From: an uncultured Eubacteriales bacterium
Lineage (GTDB): Bacteria > Bacillota > Clostridia > Oscillospirales > Acutalibacteraceae
NCBI GenBank assembly: GCA_934454845.1
Contig: CAKSGV010000009.1
Location: forward strand, 1-64,000
Direction of reading: 5' to 3'
DNA length: 64,000 bases
Positions 53,185 through 62,081 of the stretch are shown piece by piece (position 1 is the stretch's first letter; the number at the start of each line of letters is the position of its first letter). Made by a program: the position numbers and the translations under genes. Under the pieces are notes generated by a model. That model was given only the letters and a program-made list of their open reading frames with translations. It was not told where the DNA came from and searched no databases.

Positions 53185-53210
53185 GCCTGCAATTTTTTTG
53201 CAGGCTTTTT
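53185..53210 (+). terminator. serS terminator
   Basis: GCCTGCAA / TTGCAGGC stem with T-rich loop then TTTTT. Confidence 0.8.
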
Positions 53211-53231
53211 AAGCTTTAGAGGTGAATGATC

Positions 53232-53972
53232 TTGAAAAATAAAAAAGCACTGAATATAATACTGATGATAATTTCAGGTATTCTTTTTTTAGGCGCAACG
53301 GCGATACTCGTAATTCAGCTGATCCCCAAAAAGAATACTTATAAAAAATATAAAGACTCGGTTTCTTCCGCACAAAAAGCGGATAATCCGGTTAATTTTG
53401 CACAGCTGAAAAATCAAAATCCCGACGTTGTCGGGTGGATAACAATTCCCGGTACCACTATTGATTATCCGATTCTCCAAAGCGGAGACGACACTGAGGA
53501 AAACTTTTATTTAAATCACGATCTTGAGAGAAAATATAAATTTGCGGGAAGCGTTTATATCCAAAGGTGCAACAGTTCAGAATTTAATGATAATAACACT
53601 GTGATTTACGGGCACGACCTTGCCGACGGCACGATGTTTACCCCCTTAAGAAAATACCGCAAAGCTGATTTTTTCAATACAAATGACACTATAAACATTT
53701 ACACTCCCGGTCATATTTTAACATATAAAATATTTTCCGCATTTGTATATGATGACAGGCATATTATAAACTCCTTTGATTTTTCTTCCGAAGAAGGATA
53801 TTCGGAATTTTTGGATGAATGCACAAATCCAAAATCACTTGTTAAAAATATCAGATCCGATATAAGCGTTACATCAAAAGATAAAATAATTACTCTCAGC
53901 ACCTGCACCGATAATCCTTCGGAGAGATATCTTGTTTGCGCAGTGCTTACAAACGACACTCAAGCAAAGTAA
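53232..53972 (+). CDS. Class B sortase
   Basis: 246 residues. An N-terminal membrane segment (about 7-29), the catalytic His in VIYGHDL, Cys in TLSTCTDNPSERY. The class B spacing fits. I start it at a TTG at 53232, since AGGTG is seven bases upstream; the ATG at 53226 is too near. No sortase substrate with an NPxTN-like motif is next to it. It is 2 bases before an ABC exporter, possibly co-transcribed. Confidence 0.9.
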   Translation: MKNKKALNIILMIISGILFLGATAILVIQLIPKKNTYKKYKDSVSSAQKADNPVNFAQLKNQNPDVVGWITIPGTTIDYPILQSGDDTEENFYLNHDLERKYKFAGSVYIQRCNSSEFNDNNTVIYGHDLADGTMFTPLRKYRKADFFNTNDTINIYTPGHILTYKIFSAFVYDDRHIINSFDFSSEEGYSEFLDECTNPKSLVKNIRSDISVTSKDKIITLSTCTDNPSERYLVCAVLTNDTQAK

Positions 53973-53974
53973 CT

Positions 53975-55696
53975 ATGAAAACCTTAAAAAAATTCGCGGT
54001 TTATTATAAACCGCATAAAAAAATGTTTGCTCTTGATATGACGGCGTCGTTTTTCATATCGGTGATAGGTATGGTCTATCCTATAGTCACTAACAGAATG
54101 TTAAACGATCTCATTCCGAATAAAAAGATCGGACTTATCGTGTTTGCCGGTCTCACAGTTTTATTGCTCTATCTTATCAGAATGTTTCTTGAATACTTTG
54201 TTCAGTATTACGGACATATGATCGGCACTAAAATGCAGGCGCAGATGAGAAGAGATATGTTTAAAAAACTTGAAAGTCTTCCTTATTCTTATTTTGATAA
54301 GAATGAAACGGGGCAAATCTTATCAAGAATAACCCACGATCTTTTCGATATAGCGGAGCTTGCTCACCACGGCCCCGAAAACATCATAATTTCCTCGCTT
54401 ACTGTGATAGGCTCTTTTATCTACCTTTGCACGATAAATATTTATCTCACGCTTATTATTTTTGCCTGCGTGCCGATACTTATAGCTATTTCTTCCTATT
54501 GCAGAAAGCAAATGCGCGCGGCTTTCAAAGAAAGAAGAGTGACCACGGGAATGATAAACGCTTCTATAGAAAGCAGCATCACGGGAATTCGAACAACCAA
54601 GGCTTTCGGCGGAAGCGAAAGGGAATATGAAAAGTTCGAGAAAAATAATATGCTTTTTGTGGAGGCGTGCAGAAAAGCTTACCGCTCTATGGGAGTTTTC
54701 CATTCCACATCAAGCTTTATAACAAATGTGTTTAACGTTATAATCATTATAGCCGGCGGACTTTTTCTTTATAACGGAAAAATAAATTTCGGCGATTATA
54801 CCACTTTTATAGTATCCGTCAATGTCTTTATAAACCCGGTAACGGTGCTTATCGGATTTATGGAGCAGTTTCAAAACGGCGTGAGCGGGTTTAACAGATT
54901 TTTAGAGGTTATGGATGAAGAACCCGAAAAGGAAAATAAAAACGCAAAGGATATAACCGATGTTAAAGGCGAGATAGAATTTAAAAATGTCTGCTTTTCC
55001 TATTCTGACAACAGCCCCGAAGTGCTTAAAAATATCAATCTTAAAATCAAAAAAGGCGAAAAGCTTGCGCTCGTGGGAGAATCCGGCGGCGGAAAAACTA
55101 CAATTTGCCACCTGATACCTAACTTCTATAAAGTAAGCTCAGGAGAAATTACGCTTGACGGAATAAACATTAATGATATAACCTTCTCCTCGCTTAGAAA
55201 AAATATAGGTATAGTTCAGCAGGACGTTTTCCTTTTCTCGGGAAATATCAGGGATAATATTCTTTACGGCAGACCTGACGCAACCGATGAAGAAGTAATA
55301 CTTGCCGCAAAACGGGCGAATATTCACGATTATATTATGTCTTTGCCGAACGGTTACAATACCGAGGTGGGCGAGCGTGGAATAAGGCTTTCGGGCGGTC
55401 AGAAGCAGAGGCTTTCAATAGCGCGCGTCTTTCTTAAAAACCCCGCGGTGCTTATTCTTGACGAGGCGACGAGCGCACTTGACAATACGACCGAAATTCT
55501 CATTCAGTCCGCGCTTGACGAGCTTTGCAAGGGCAGAACGACGATAATTGTTGCCCACAGGCTCTCGACAGTTAAAAACGCGGATGAAATAGCCGTTATC
55601 GACGGCGGAAAGATAACCGAAAAGGGAACGCACGACGAACTTATGAAACTCGGCGGAACTTACGAAAATCTTTACTCTTTACAGTTTAAAAGATAA
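53975..55696 (+). CDS. ABC transporter, exporter-type (membrane plus ATPase)
   Basis: 573 residues from the ATG at 53975: six membrane segments (1-310), then Walker A GESGGGKTTICH, signature LSGGQKQR, Walker B AVLILDEATSALDN, H-loop VAHR. It is a half exporter that may form a homodimer. Lipid, drug or peptide export cannot be told. Confidence 0.93.
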   Translation: MKTLKKFAVYYKPHKKMFALDMTASFFISVIGMVYPIVTNRMLNDLIPNKKIGLIVFAGLTVLLLYLIRMFLEYFVQYYGHMIGTKMQAQMRRDMFKKLESLPYSYFDKNETGQILSRITHDLFDIAELAHHGPENIIISSLTVIGSFIYLCTINIYLTLIIFACVPILIAISSYCRKQMRAAFKERRVTTGMINASIESSITGIRTTKAFGGSEREYEKFEKNNMLFVEACRKAYRSMGVFHSTSSFITNVFNVIIIIAGGLFLYNGKINFGDYTTFIVSVNVFINPVTVLIGFMEQFQNGVSGFNRFLEVMDEEPEKENKNAKDITDVKGEIEFKNVCFSYSDNSPEVLKNINLKIKKGEKLALVGESGGGKTTICHLIPNFYKVSSGEITLDGININDITFSSLRKNIGIVQQDVFLFSGNIRDNILYGRPDATDEEVILAAKRANIHDYIMSLPNGYNTEVGERGIRLSGGQKQRLSIARVFLKNPAVLILDEATSALDNTTEILIQSALDELCKGRTTIIVAHRLSTVKNADEIAVIDGGKITEKGTHDELMKLGGTYENLYSLQFKR

Positions 55697-55735
55697 AAAT
55701 ACGCGGTGCTTAAGCACCGCGTATTTTTATCTTTT
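55688..55735. terminator. 48-base perfect palindromic bidirectional terminator
   Basis: The core ACGCGGTGCTTAAGCACCGC and 14 bases each side form a perfect 48-base palindrome (55688-55735), with T-runs on both strands. It serves the convergent exporter and folT genes, holding the exporter's stop codon and the first base of the folT stop. Confidence 0.9.
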
Positions 55736-56277
55736 TATATATTTGCGATAGTTTTGATTTTTCTTACTATCGGCGGTAAAATCACCGCTATCACCGCCGA
55801 AGTGGCGGCGCCTGAAATAATCCTGCTTAAAAGCATTATTCCGAAAAGCACCGCAGGATAACCGAAAATTTTTGAATCGATATACATAACTACCGTGTTG
55901 CACGCGGTAACCAAAAGCGCTGAAATTACGCAGTTTAATATAAGCGGCAGCCTTTTAAGGCTCTTTTTAAACGCGATAAACATAAGACCCACAGCAAGGC
56001 CTCTTATTACAGCGGGGAGAGTCCAAAGAAGAGTTGTAGCCGTGATACCGTAGGTTATCAGCTGACCGATAAATGCGCCGATAAATCCCGTTGCCGCACC
56101 CCAGACAGGACCGAAACAAACAGCCGCCACGATCACCGGAAACGCATTGAGCGATATTTTAAATGACATTGAAAACGGCGCGCTTAAAGTGGTGCTTAAA
56201 AAATCAAGCCCCACATAAAGCGCCGACATCACCGCGCAAAAGCACAGCTTTTTTACAAATAAATTATTTTTTTCCAT
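55735..56277 (-). CDS. folT: Folate-type ECF transporter substrate-binding component
   Basis: 180 residues with about six membrane segments, from the ATG at 56277. ECF S-component pattern MSALYVGLDFLSTTL, then FPVIVAAVCFGPVWGAATGF with the helix packing of this class. Folate is inferred from the THF riboswitch in front, and FolT family size fits. The energising EcfA/EcfA'/EcfT genes are elsewhere. Confidence 0.88.
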   Translation of the reverse strand: MEKNNLFVKKLCFCAVMSALYVGLDFLSTTLSAPFSMSFKISLNAFPVIVAAVCFGPVWGAATGFIGAFIGQLITYGITATTLLWTLPAVIRGLAVGLMFIAFKKSLKRLPLILNCVISALLVTACNTVVMYIDSKIFGYPAVLFGIMLLSRIISGAATSAVIAVILPPIVRKIKTIANI

Positions 56278-56278
56278 A

Positions 56279-56322
56279 AAAAAAACCTCCCTATCATCCG
56301 AGCTTAACCGATAATAGAGAGG
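56279..56322 (-). terminator. Riboswitch-linked terminator over the folT ribosome site
   Basis: Minus strand CCTCTCTATTATC, loop, GATGATAGGGAGG, then TTTTTTTT and the ATG. The GGGAGG ribosome site is in the 3' arm, so the same fold could stop transcription and hide the site. Confidence 0.75.
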
Positions 56323-56337
56323 CATTTCTTCTATTTT

Positions 56338-56446
56338 CTGCCAGCGGGATGCGATATTTTAACCGCAGGCAGGATAAACCTTGCCTTTCGTTCGGCGGAC
56401 AACTCCCCGTTCCGCTGACACTTTACGCTAAAATATCTACTCTGAA
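56338..56446 (-). ncRNA. Tetrahydrofolate (THF) riboswitch
   Basis: On the minus strand the parts of the THF consensus appear in order: GAGTAGAT, GCGTAAAGTG, GGGGAGTTGTCC, ACGAAAGGC, CCTGCGGTTAAAATATC and GCATCCCGCT. The pairing of ATATTTTA with TAAAATAT closes it. It is placed before the folT-like gene, with a terminator between. Confidence 0.88.
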
Positions 56447-56482
56447 TTTGTATCTTTTATTATACATTAAAAATCTTATTTG

Positions 56483-58348
56483 TCAAGAGCTTAACTCTTC
56501 CCATTTTTCCATAAGGTTTAAAAGCAATTCATCATTTTGCTTTATCTCGGCTGAAATTTCCTGCAGTTTTATATAATCGGACTGAATTTTGCCGTCGTTT
56601 AACAGCTCTTTTAATTCTTCCTGCCTTTTTTCAAGCTTTGATATCTCCGCCTCGGTCTTTATCAGCGCCTGTTCTTTTTTCGCCTTTATTTTTCCGGGGG
56701 TTTGATACTTTTTCTTTTCTCGTTTAGGCTTTTTTTCTTCCTTGATTTCTTCTTTTTGCTCCTGTTCTTCGGACAAATACTGCGAGTAACCGTACTCATA
56801 AAATTTTATCTCATCAGCCTTAAAATCTATGAGCTTATCGGAAATTTTTCTGATAAAGTATCTGTCGTGCGAAACAAAGAGAAGCGTTCCGCCGTAACTT
56901 AAGAGAATATCCTCTAAAGCCTCTTTTGATTCGATATCCATATGGTTTGTCGGCTCGTCTAATATAAGGAAATTCGGCTGTTTTATAAAAAGCTTGCAAA
57001 GCGCCAATCTAACCTTTTCTCCGCCGGAAAGCATATCGAGAGTTTTAAAAACCTCTTCGCCTGTAAACAGGAATTTTCCGAGCATACTTCTTGCCTCAAA
57101 TTCGGAAAAAGAAGGATATGTTTCAAAAAAATCATCAAGCACACAAATATTTCCCTTAAAATGCGTCATTTGCTGATCGAAATACCCGATACTTACCCTC
57201 TCGCCGAAAGATACATCACCGCCGATTTTAGGTATCACTCCGGCGATAGTTTTAAGCAAGGTCGATTTTCCGAGCCCGTTTCCTCCTATAACACCTACTC
57301 TGTCCCCTCTTTTTATGCTGAAATCGGTTTTATAAAGCGCCTTTTCATAACCGATCTCAAGATCGGTCACAGTAAGCACGCTTTCACTGCTTTTATACTT
57401 AGGCTCTAAATTAAAGCTTAAAGTTCTTTTGTCCGATTTTTCGGGGGCTTCGGGGATTTCCACTTTTTCAAGCTGTTTTAATTTTGACTGCACCATTCTC
57501 GCTTTTGTGGCTTTATATCTAAACCGCTCGGCAAGCTCGTTTGTCTTTTTTATCTCCGATAGCGCCTGCTCATATTTCTTTTGCATTAATTCTTTTCTTT
57601 TTTTCTTTTCCGCTGCAAAATATGAGTAATTGCCGTTATATAAAAATGTTTTATGATTTTCTATATCGTAAATTTTAGTTACCGTTGCGTCTAAAAAAGA
57701 CCTGTCATGAGAAACCACGGCAACCGCTTTTTTATATTCCCTTATATAGCTTTCAAGCCAAGCTATAGCCTCTAAATCAAGGTGATTTGTCGGCTCGTCC
57801 AACAAAAGAAGATCGGGCTTTGAGAGCAAAAGCTTTAAAAAGGCTATTTTTGTCCTTTGCCCTCCCGAAAATTCGCTTAATTTCTTTGATTTATCGCGTT
57901 CTTCAAACCCGAATTTTTTTAGTGCGGACTCATATTCCTTTTCAAAATAAAATCCGCCGAGATTGGTAAAAACATCGAGAATAAGCGTATAATTTTTTAT
58001 GTTTTCTTCGCTTTGCTCTTCCTGCATTTTATCTAAAGCTATGTTTAGTTTTTCTTTGGTTTCTAAAATTTCCGAATATGCCGATCTTATTTCTTCAAGG
58101 AGGGTTTTTGAATCGTCTTTAAAAGCCATTTGGTCGAGCATTCCCAAAACCGCGCCGTTTGTCACAGTTCTTGAAAGAGCGGGAGTTACATCATAAATTC
58201 CAGCAAGAGCCTTTAAAAGCGTGGTCTTGCCGGAGCCGTTTCTCCCTATTATTCCGACCTTATCGGTCGTATTTATTTCCACATTAATATCCTTTAGGAT
58301 ATCATCTCCCGATAGCGATACCGCTCCCGATGTGATCTTAAGCTGCAT
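56483..58348 (-). CDS. ABC-F family ATP-binding protein
   Basis: 621 residues; two ABC domains (Walker A GRNGSGKTTLLK and GGNGLGKSTLLK; signatures LSEFSGGQRTK and MLSGGEKVR), a linker with many basic residues (about 240-310) and a C-terminal coiled coil (about 540-621). ABC-F proteins bind ribosomal E-sites and help translation or antibiotic protection. No membrane parts. It starts 2 bases after the phosphoesterase gene. Confidence 0.92.
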   Translation of the reverse strand: MQLKITSGAVSLSGDDILKDINVEINTTDKVGIIGRNGSGKTTLLKALAGIYDVTPALSRTVTNGAVLGMLDQMAFKDDSKTLLEEIRSAYSEILETKEKLNIALDKMQEEQSEENIKNYTLILDVFTNLGGFYFEKEYESALKKFGFEERDKSKKLSEFSGGQRTKIAFLKLLLSKPDLLLLDEPTNHLDLEAIAWLESYIREYKKAVAVVSHDRSFLDATVTKIYDIENHKTFLYNGNYSYFAAEKKKRKELMQKKYEQALSEIKKTNELAERFRYKATKARMVQSKLKQLEKVEIPEAPEKSDKRTLSFNLEPKYKSSESVLTVTDLEIGYEKALYKTDFSIKRGDRVGVIGGNGLGKSTLLKTIAGVIPKIGGDVSFGERVSIGYFDQQMTHFKGNICVLDDFFETYPSFSEFEARSMLGKFLFTGEEVFKTLDMLSGGEKVRLALCKLFIKQPNFLILDEPTNHMDIESKEALEDILLSYGGTLLFVSHDRYFIRKISDKLIDFKADEIKFYEYGYSQYLSEEQEQKEEIKEEKKPKREKKKYQTPGKIKAKKEQALIKTEAEISKLEKRQEELKELLNDGKIQSDYIKLQEISAEIKQNDELLLNLMEKWEELSS

Positions 58349-58350
58349 AT

Positions 58351-58824
58351 TTACTCCTTTTTAATATTTACAAGTATTCCGTTATCTCTTATCTCTATCA
58401 CCGCATAGGTGGGCCCGCCCTCCCGAGGTCTTGAGCAGGAGCCGGGGTTTACAAGATAAATTCCGTCGGTATATTCCGATTTGGCGATATGGGTATGGCC
58501 GTAAAGCGCTATTTTGCAGTTTGCGCTAAGCGCCGCTTCATAAAGTCGTGAAGTACCGAATTTCACGCCGAAAGTGTGGCCGTGGCAATAGAGAATATCT
58601 ATCCCGTTTAACCTTATTATATCATAATCGGGGTAGGAACAAAAGCCGTCGCAATTTCCCTTTACTATATGAAATTTTTTCGAAGTGTACTCATACACGG
58701 CATCTTCAATATCAGGCGTTTTATCGCCTAAGAAAAATATATGCTCACACTCCGGATTTTCTCTGATTATTTTATCCACGGCAAAAGAATTGCCGTGGGA
58801 ATCTGAAATTATAAGTAATCTCAT
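58351..58824 (-). CDS. Metallophosphoesterase, YfcE/MJ0936 family
   Basis: 157 residues with the motif set ISDSHGN, GDKTPD (D of GDx), GNCDGF, CHGH and YGHTH. Likely a phosphodiesterase; the substrate is unknown. Transcribed ahead of the ABC-F gene. Confidence 0.92.
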   Translation of the reverse strand: MRLLIISDSHGNSFAVDKIIRENPECEHIFFLGDKTPDIEDAVYEYTSKKFHIVKGNCDGFCSYPDYDIIRLNGIDILYCHGHTFGVKFGTSRLYEAALSANCKIALYGHTHIAKSEYTDGIYLVNPGSCSRPREGGPTYAVIEIRDNGILVNIKKE

Positions 58825-58875
58825 AGGCGCTTACCTCATAATATTAAAATAGATAAATTTATTTGGGGGATAAAT

Positions 58876-59124
58876 ATGAATAACGGCAAATACGATATAA
58901 ATAAAATTATGCAAACGCTTAACAAAAAAGGAATAAACAACTCCGCTCTGAACAAGCTCAAAAACGGTGATTCCTCCGAACTGTTCAAAAATCTGAGTTT
59001 GGAAGATAAAAATAAAATTATGTCCGCTCTTAATAGCAAAGAACAGCTCAACAAAATTTTAAGCGATAAAAGCACGATGGATATTTTAAGAAATTTCATA
59101 AACGGCGGTAATAAAAATGGATGA
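58876..59124 (+). CDS. Small protein, first of an unknown three-gene unit
   Basis: 82 residues, Asn/Lys-rich and helical in look (YDINKIMQTLNKKGINN, LSLEDKNKIMSALNSKEQ). A GGGGGA site lies five bases before the ATG. It overlaps the next gene by 8 bases. No family recognised; no signal or membrane segment. Confidence 0.75.
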   Translation: MNNGKYDINKIMQTLNKKGINNSALNKLKNGDSSELFKNLSLEDKNKIMSALNSKEQLNKILSDKSTMDILRNFINGGNKNG

Positions 59125-59449
59125 TCTCAATCAAAAGCTTGAGGGGATATTAAACGATCCCGACAGTATGGACAGGGTAAGGCAAATGGCGGAGCAGCTC
59201 CTAAGCTCGAAAGAGGAAGAAAAATCGGCTCCCCCTGCAAACGGAATAGATCCTATGTTTTTAAAAAAACTTATGCCTGTGATAAACAGACTCAATTCCG
59301 ACACAAACGATAAGCGAACTGCGCTGCTTTTAGCATTAAAGCCTAATTTAAGCGAAGAAAGGCGCGCAAAGGTAGACGCGGCGGTAAAGCTTATTAAGCT
59401 TATTGAAATGCTGCCTTATTTAAAAGAGTGCGGCCTTTTTGACATTTAA
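59117..59449 (+). CDS. Small protein, second of the unit
   Basis: 110 residues. LNQKLEGILNDPDSMDRVRQM repeats the flavour of its upstream neighbour, then a linker with SAPPANG and a helical part DKRTALLLALKPNLSEERRAK and VDAAVKLIKLIEMLPYLKE. Soluble. The family is unknown to me. Confidence 0.75.
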   Translation: MDDLNQKLEGILNDPDSMDRVRQMAEQLLSSKEEEKSAPPANGIDPMFLKKLMPVINRLNSDTNDKRTALLLALKPNLSEERRAKVDAAVKLIKLIEMLPYLKECGLFDI

Positions 59450-59468
59450 AAAAGGGCGGTGAAAAGCT

Positions 59469-59828
59469 TTGAACAACGAAGAATTTATACTCGAGCAGCA
59501 GCGCGCCGTAGAGCGGATGAAAGAAATGAGCGCGCAGAGCAAATTTGAGCAGTCTTCACATAAAATGCCGCCCGTTCCTCCTTTTGTGAGGGTGAACAGA
59601 ACGGGCGGCTATAAAAGGCCCGAAAGAAAATCCGAACAAAGCCCCTCTAAAAAGGAAGAAATAAATGAGCCTTTGAATTTTTTAAGCTCTGTTTTAGGAG
59701 GAAACGGAGGGTCATTAAACCTTAAAAACGACCCTGATATTTTTCTGCTTCTCGGAATTATTCTTCTGATTTCAAGCGAAAGCGGCGATAAATTATTGCT
59801 CGCGGCACTCGCCTTTATTTTGTTATAG
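59469..59828 (+). CDS. Small protein with C-terminal membrane segment, third of the unit
   Basis: 119 residues beginning at a TTG after GGTGAAAAG. The N-terminal half is polar and Met-rich (AVERMKEMSAQ, HKMPPVPPFVRVN), the C-terminal half a hydrophobic stretch (DPDIFLLLGIILLISS, then LLLAALAFILL). It may anchor the first two proteins at the membrane. Function unknown. Confidence 0.72.
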   Translation: MNNEEFILEQQRAVERMKEMSAQSKFEQSSHKMPPVPPFVRVNRTGGYKRPERKSEQSPSKKEEINEPLNFLSSVLGGNGGSLNLKNDPDIFLLLGIILLISSESGDKLLLAALAFILL

Positions 59829-60146
59829 CAAAATATTATTTTATTCGATAATTTTTTGCATTTTTAGAGTTTATGTAAACCCGGACAACCATATAAGTTA
59901 TTAAACTTATCCACCGACTATTCAACCGAAAATACACTGATTTAATCAAAATTATGAATTTTCGGGGATGAAAACGGTGGATAACTCTGTGGAAAAGTTG
60001 AAATACATAATATGCAAAAGTAAAATGAATTAATATTTATGTAAATTCAAAGTTTGGCTGTCAAGTGATTTTTTTCAAAAATTTTAAACAATTTTCGGCA
60101 AAAAAATTCGGGAAAGTTTTTAACAAACTTTCCCGCTTTTTGTTAA
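59829..60146. other. Gene-free 318-base region with nested inverted repeats and DnaA-box-like sites
   Basis: Nested inverted repeats: outer arms TTATCCACCG (59907-59916) and CGGTGGATAA (59975-59984), inner arms around CCGAAAAT and ATTTTCGG. The outer arms are near-matches to the DnaA box (TTATCCACA), and a TGTGGAAAA follows at 59989. The rest is AT-rich. No gene, tRNA or other RNA is seen; it ends at the ferredoxin terminator. Confidence 0.5.
60099..60135 (-). terminator. Ferredoxin terminator
   Basis: 11-bp stem CGGGAAAGTTT / AAACTTTCCCG, followed on the minus strand by AATTTTTTTG. Confidence 0.85.
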
Positions 60147-60317
60147 TCAGTCTTTAGAAATTGCTTCTACAGGACATCCTTCGGCACAAGAGCCGCAATC
60201 GCAGCACTTATCCGGATCTATTTCATAATGACTGTCACCCTCGGAAATAGCTTCGCAGGGACATCCGGCGGCGCAAGCTCCGCAGCTGATGCATTCATCG
60301 GAAATTTTATATGCCAT
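60147..60317 (-). CDS. 2[4Fe-4S] ferredoxin
   Basis: 56 residues from the ATG at 60317 (GGAGGTGTGAC upstream). Two CxxCxxCxxxCP motifs (CISCGACAAGCP, CCDCGSCAEGCP), the clostridial type. Electron carrier for low-potential reactions; stands alone with its own promoter and terminator. Confidence 0.95.
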   Translation of the reverse strand: MAYKISDECISCGACAAGCPCEAISEGDSHYEIDPDKCCDCGSCAEGCPVEAISKD

Positions 60318-60385
60318 TTTGTCACACCTCCATAAAGTGGTATATAGTACGCCTGAATCTAAAAGAAACTGCATTTACTAACTGT

Positions 60386-60414
60386 ATTGTATCAGCAAAC
60401 CGCGAAAAATGCAA
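60386..60414 (-). promoter_or_regulatory. Ferredoxin promoter
   Basis: Minus strand TTGCAT (60414-60409), 17-base spacer, TACAAT (60391-60386). Confidence 0.7.
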
Positions 60415-60429
60415 GAGTAAATATTTGCA

Positions 60430-61275
60430 TTATTTATCAATTTCTTCTGTTTTACCGCCTTTTTTGGAGCGGGAAAGGACTTTTACGCTGTTTCTGTGCA
60501 CTTTATACGGCGCGCCCTCGCCGTCTTTAGGTCTTATAATGAGGTTGCCGGTAATGAGATTTGAGTCTACGACCGTTCCGATACCCTCGCTCGTTTTAAC
60601 CAACGCTCCGATACCCGGAGTGATAGATATGAGGTGCTTATATGAGTCTTCCTCATATTTAAGGCAGCACATAAGTCTTCCACAACTGCCCGAAATTTTT
60701 GTGGGATTTAAAGAAAGACCCTGATCCTTTGCCATTTTTATTGAAACAGGTTCAAAATCGTTTAAAAACCTCTTACAGCAATATGGCTGACCGCAAATTC
60801 CGAGGCCGCCAAGCATTCTCGCCTCATCGCGCACACCTATCTGTCTTAATTCTATCCTTGTATGGAACTGCGAAGCAAGATCCTTTACAAGCTCTCTGAA
60901 ATCCACCCTGCCGTCGGCAGTGAAGAAAAATGTTATCTTAGAACCGTCAAAAGAATACTCCACTTCCACAAGCTTCATTTCAAGGCTGTGATCCGCTATC
61001 TTTTTTTCGCAGATCGCGAAAGCATCTTTTTCCTTTTTCTTATTTTCTTCAAGCTGCTTTAAGTCTTTGTCCGTTGCAATGCGGACCGCCTTTTTAAGCT
61101 CGGAAACTATTTTTTCATCTTCGACCTCGCTTACAGCTTCGCTGACAAAGCCGAAAGCAAGACCGTTAGAAGTTTGTACTATTATTTTTTCTCCGATATC
61201 GGGATTAAGCCCGTTAGGATCGAAATAATAGGATCTTCCGTTTTCTTTAAATTTTACCGATATGACCTTTGTCAC
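60430..61275 (-). CDS. ricT: RicT (YaaT/PSP1-family) protein
   Basis: 281 residues of the PSP1 family, with Cys ligands CGQPYCCKRFL and CGRLMCCLKYE. In Bacillus, RicT with RicA and RicF binds iron-sulfur clusters and stimulates RNase Y processing, which affects sporulation. Its start is 2 bases after holB, the near-standard neighbour order in Firmicutes. Confidence 0.94.
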   Translation of the reverse strand: MTKVISVKFKENGRSYYFDPNGLNPDIGEKIIVQTSNGLAFGFVSEAVSEVEDEKIVSELKKAVRIATDKDLKQLEENKKKEKDAFAICEKKIADHSLEMKLVEVEYSFDGSKITFFFTADGRVDFRELVKDLASQFHTRIELRQIGVRDEARMLGGLGICGQPYCCKRFLNDFEPVSIKMAKDQGLSLNPTKISGSCGRLMCCLKYEEDSYKHLISITPGIGALVKTSEGIGTVVDSNLITGNLIIRPKDGEGAPYKVHRNSVKVLSRSKKGGKTEEIDK

Positions 61276-61277
61276 TT

Positions 61278-62081
61278 TTAAACCTCCGTCAAGATACAGC
61301 AGAAAAGCAAAGAAAGATTAATGTTTATCTTCAGCATTTCCTGCCATTTTGATATATTTTTATAAAGCTTTGCAAATTTGCGACATAAAACCCTTGAAGA
61401 AAGCTTTGATTTAAGCTTTTCCTCCGCGGCAATTTTAAGAGCGGCAAAAAACTCGTCTGCAAAAACCCTGTCTTTTACAAAGCCCTGTAGCAGGCAAAGA
61501 ATTTCATAATCCTTATCCCTCTCATAAAGCTCGCAAAACTCTTCCGCCGCCTCTTCGGATTTTGTTTTTTCGGAAGTTTTATCCGAAAAAGAAAGCGAAA
61601 TGTTTATACACCGTGAAACGACCGTATCGAGCAAAAGCGTTCTTGAAGAGCAGAGCAGAACAAACACCACGGTTTTGGGCGGCTCCTCAAGAATTTTAAG
61701 TATCGCATTTTGCGCCTGCTCGTTCATCTTATCCGCATTTTCAATTATAAATACTCTTCTTTTACCCGAATGCGGCATAACATAAGCCTGCGCTTTTACC
61801 TCTCTTATCTGATTAACCGTGATATTCTTCTTTCCTTTTTCTTCGGAAATAAAGGATATATCGGGGTGAGTATTATTTTCTGCCTGCCTGCAATCCAAGC
61901 AGGTTTTACAGGGAACTTGTGCGCCGTTACACACAGATATCTGTGCTATGATTTTTGCAAGCTCGGTTTTTTCCGGATTTGAAGCGCCCTCGATCAAAAA
62001 AGCGTGCGGAAATCTGCCTGATTTTATGAAGTTATTTATTTTTTCATAAGCAATATCAAATTCGCCCGAAAATTTGCTCAT
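61278..62081 (-). CDS. holB: DNA polymerase III delta' subunit
   Basis: 267 residues; clamp-loader ATPase-like fold with a zinc set CKTCLDC, an ENADKMNEQAQNAILK helix and LEEPPKTVVFVLLCS. The P-loop is degenerate (GASNPEKTELAK), as usual for delta'. It overlaps trpS by four bases and precedes ricT. Confidence 0.93.
   Translation of the reverse strand: MSKFSGEFDIAYEKINNFIKSGRFPHAFLIEGASNPEKTELAKIIAQISVCNGAQVPCKTCLDCRQAENNTHPDISFISEEKGKKNITVNQIREVKAQAYVMPHSGKRRVFIIENADKMNEQAQNAILKILEEPPKTVVFVLLCSSRTLLLDTVVSRCINISLSFSDKTSEKTKSEEAAEEFCELYERDKDYEILCLLQGFVKDRVFADEFFAALKIAAEEKLKSKLSSRVLCRKFAKLYKNISKWQEMLKININLSLLFCCILTEV

Noticed and set aside
59829..60146. CRISPR array or tandem-repeat cluster
   Set aside because: The repeats here are a nested inverted pair, not direct repeats with spacers. 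No CRISPR-like direct repeat was seen anywhere in the window.
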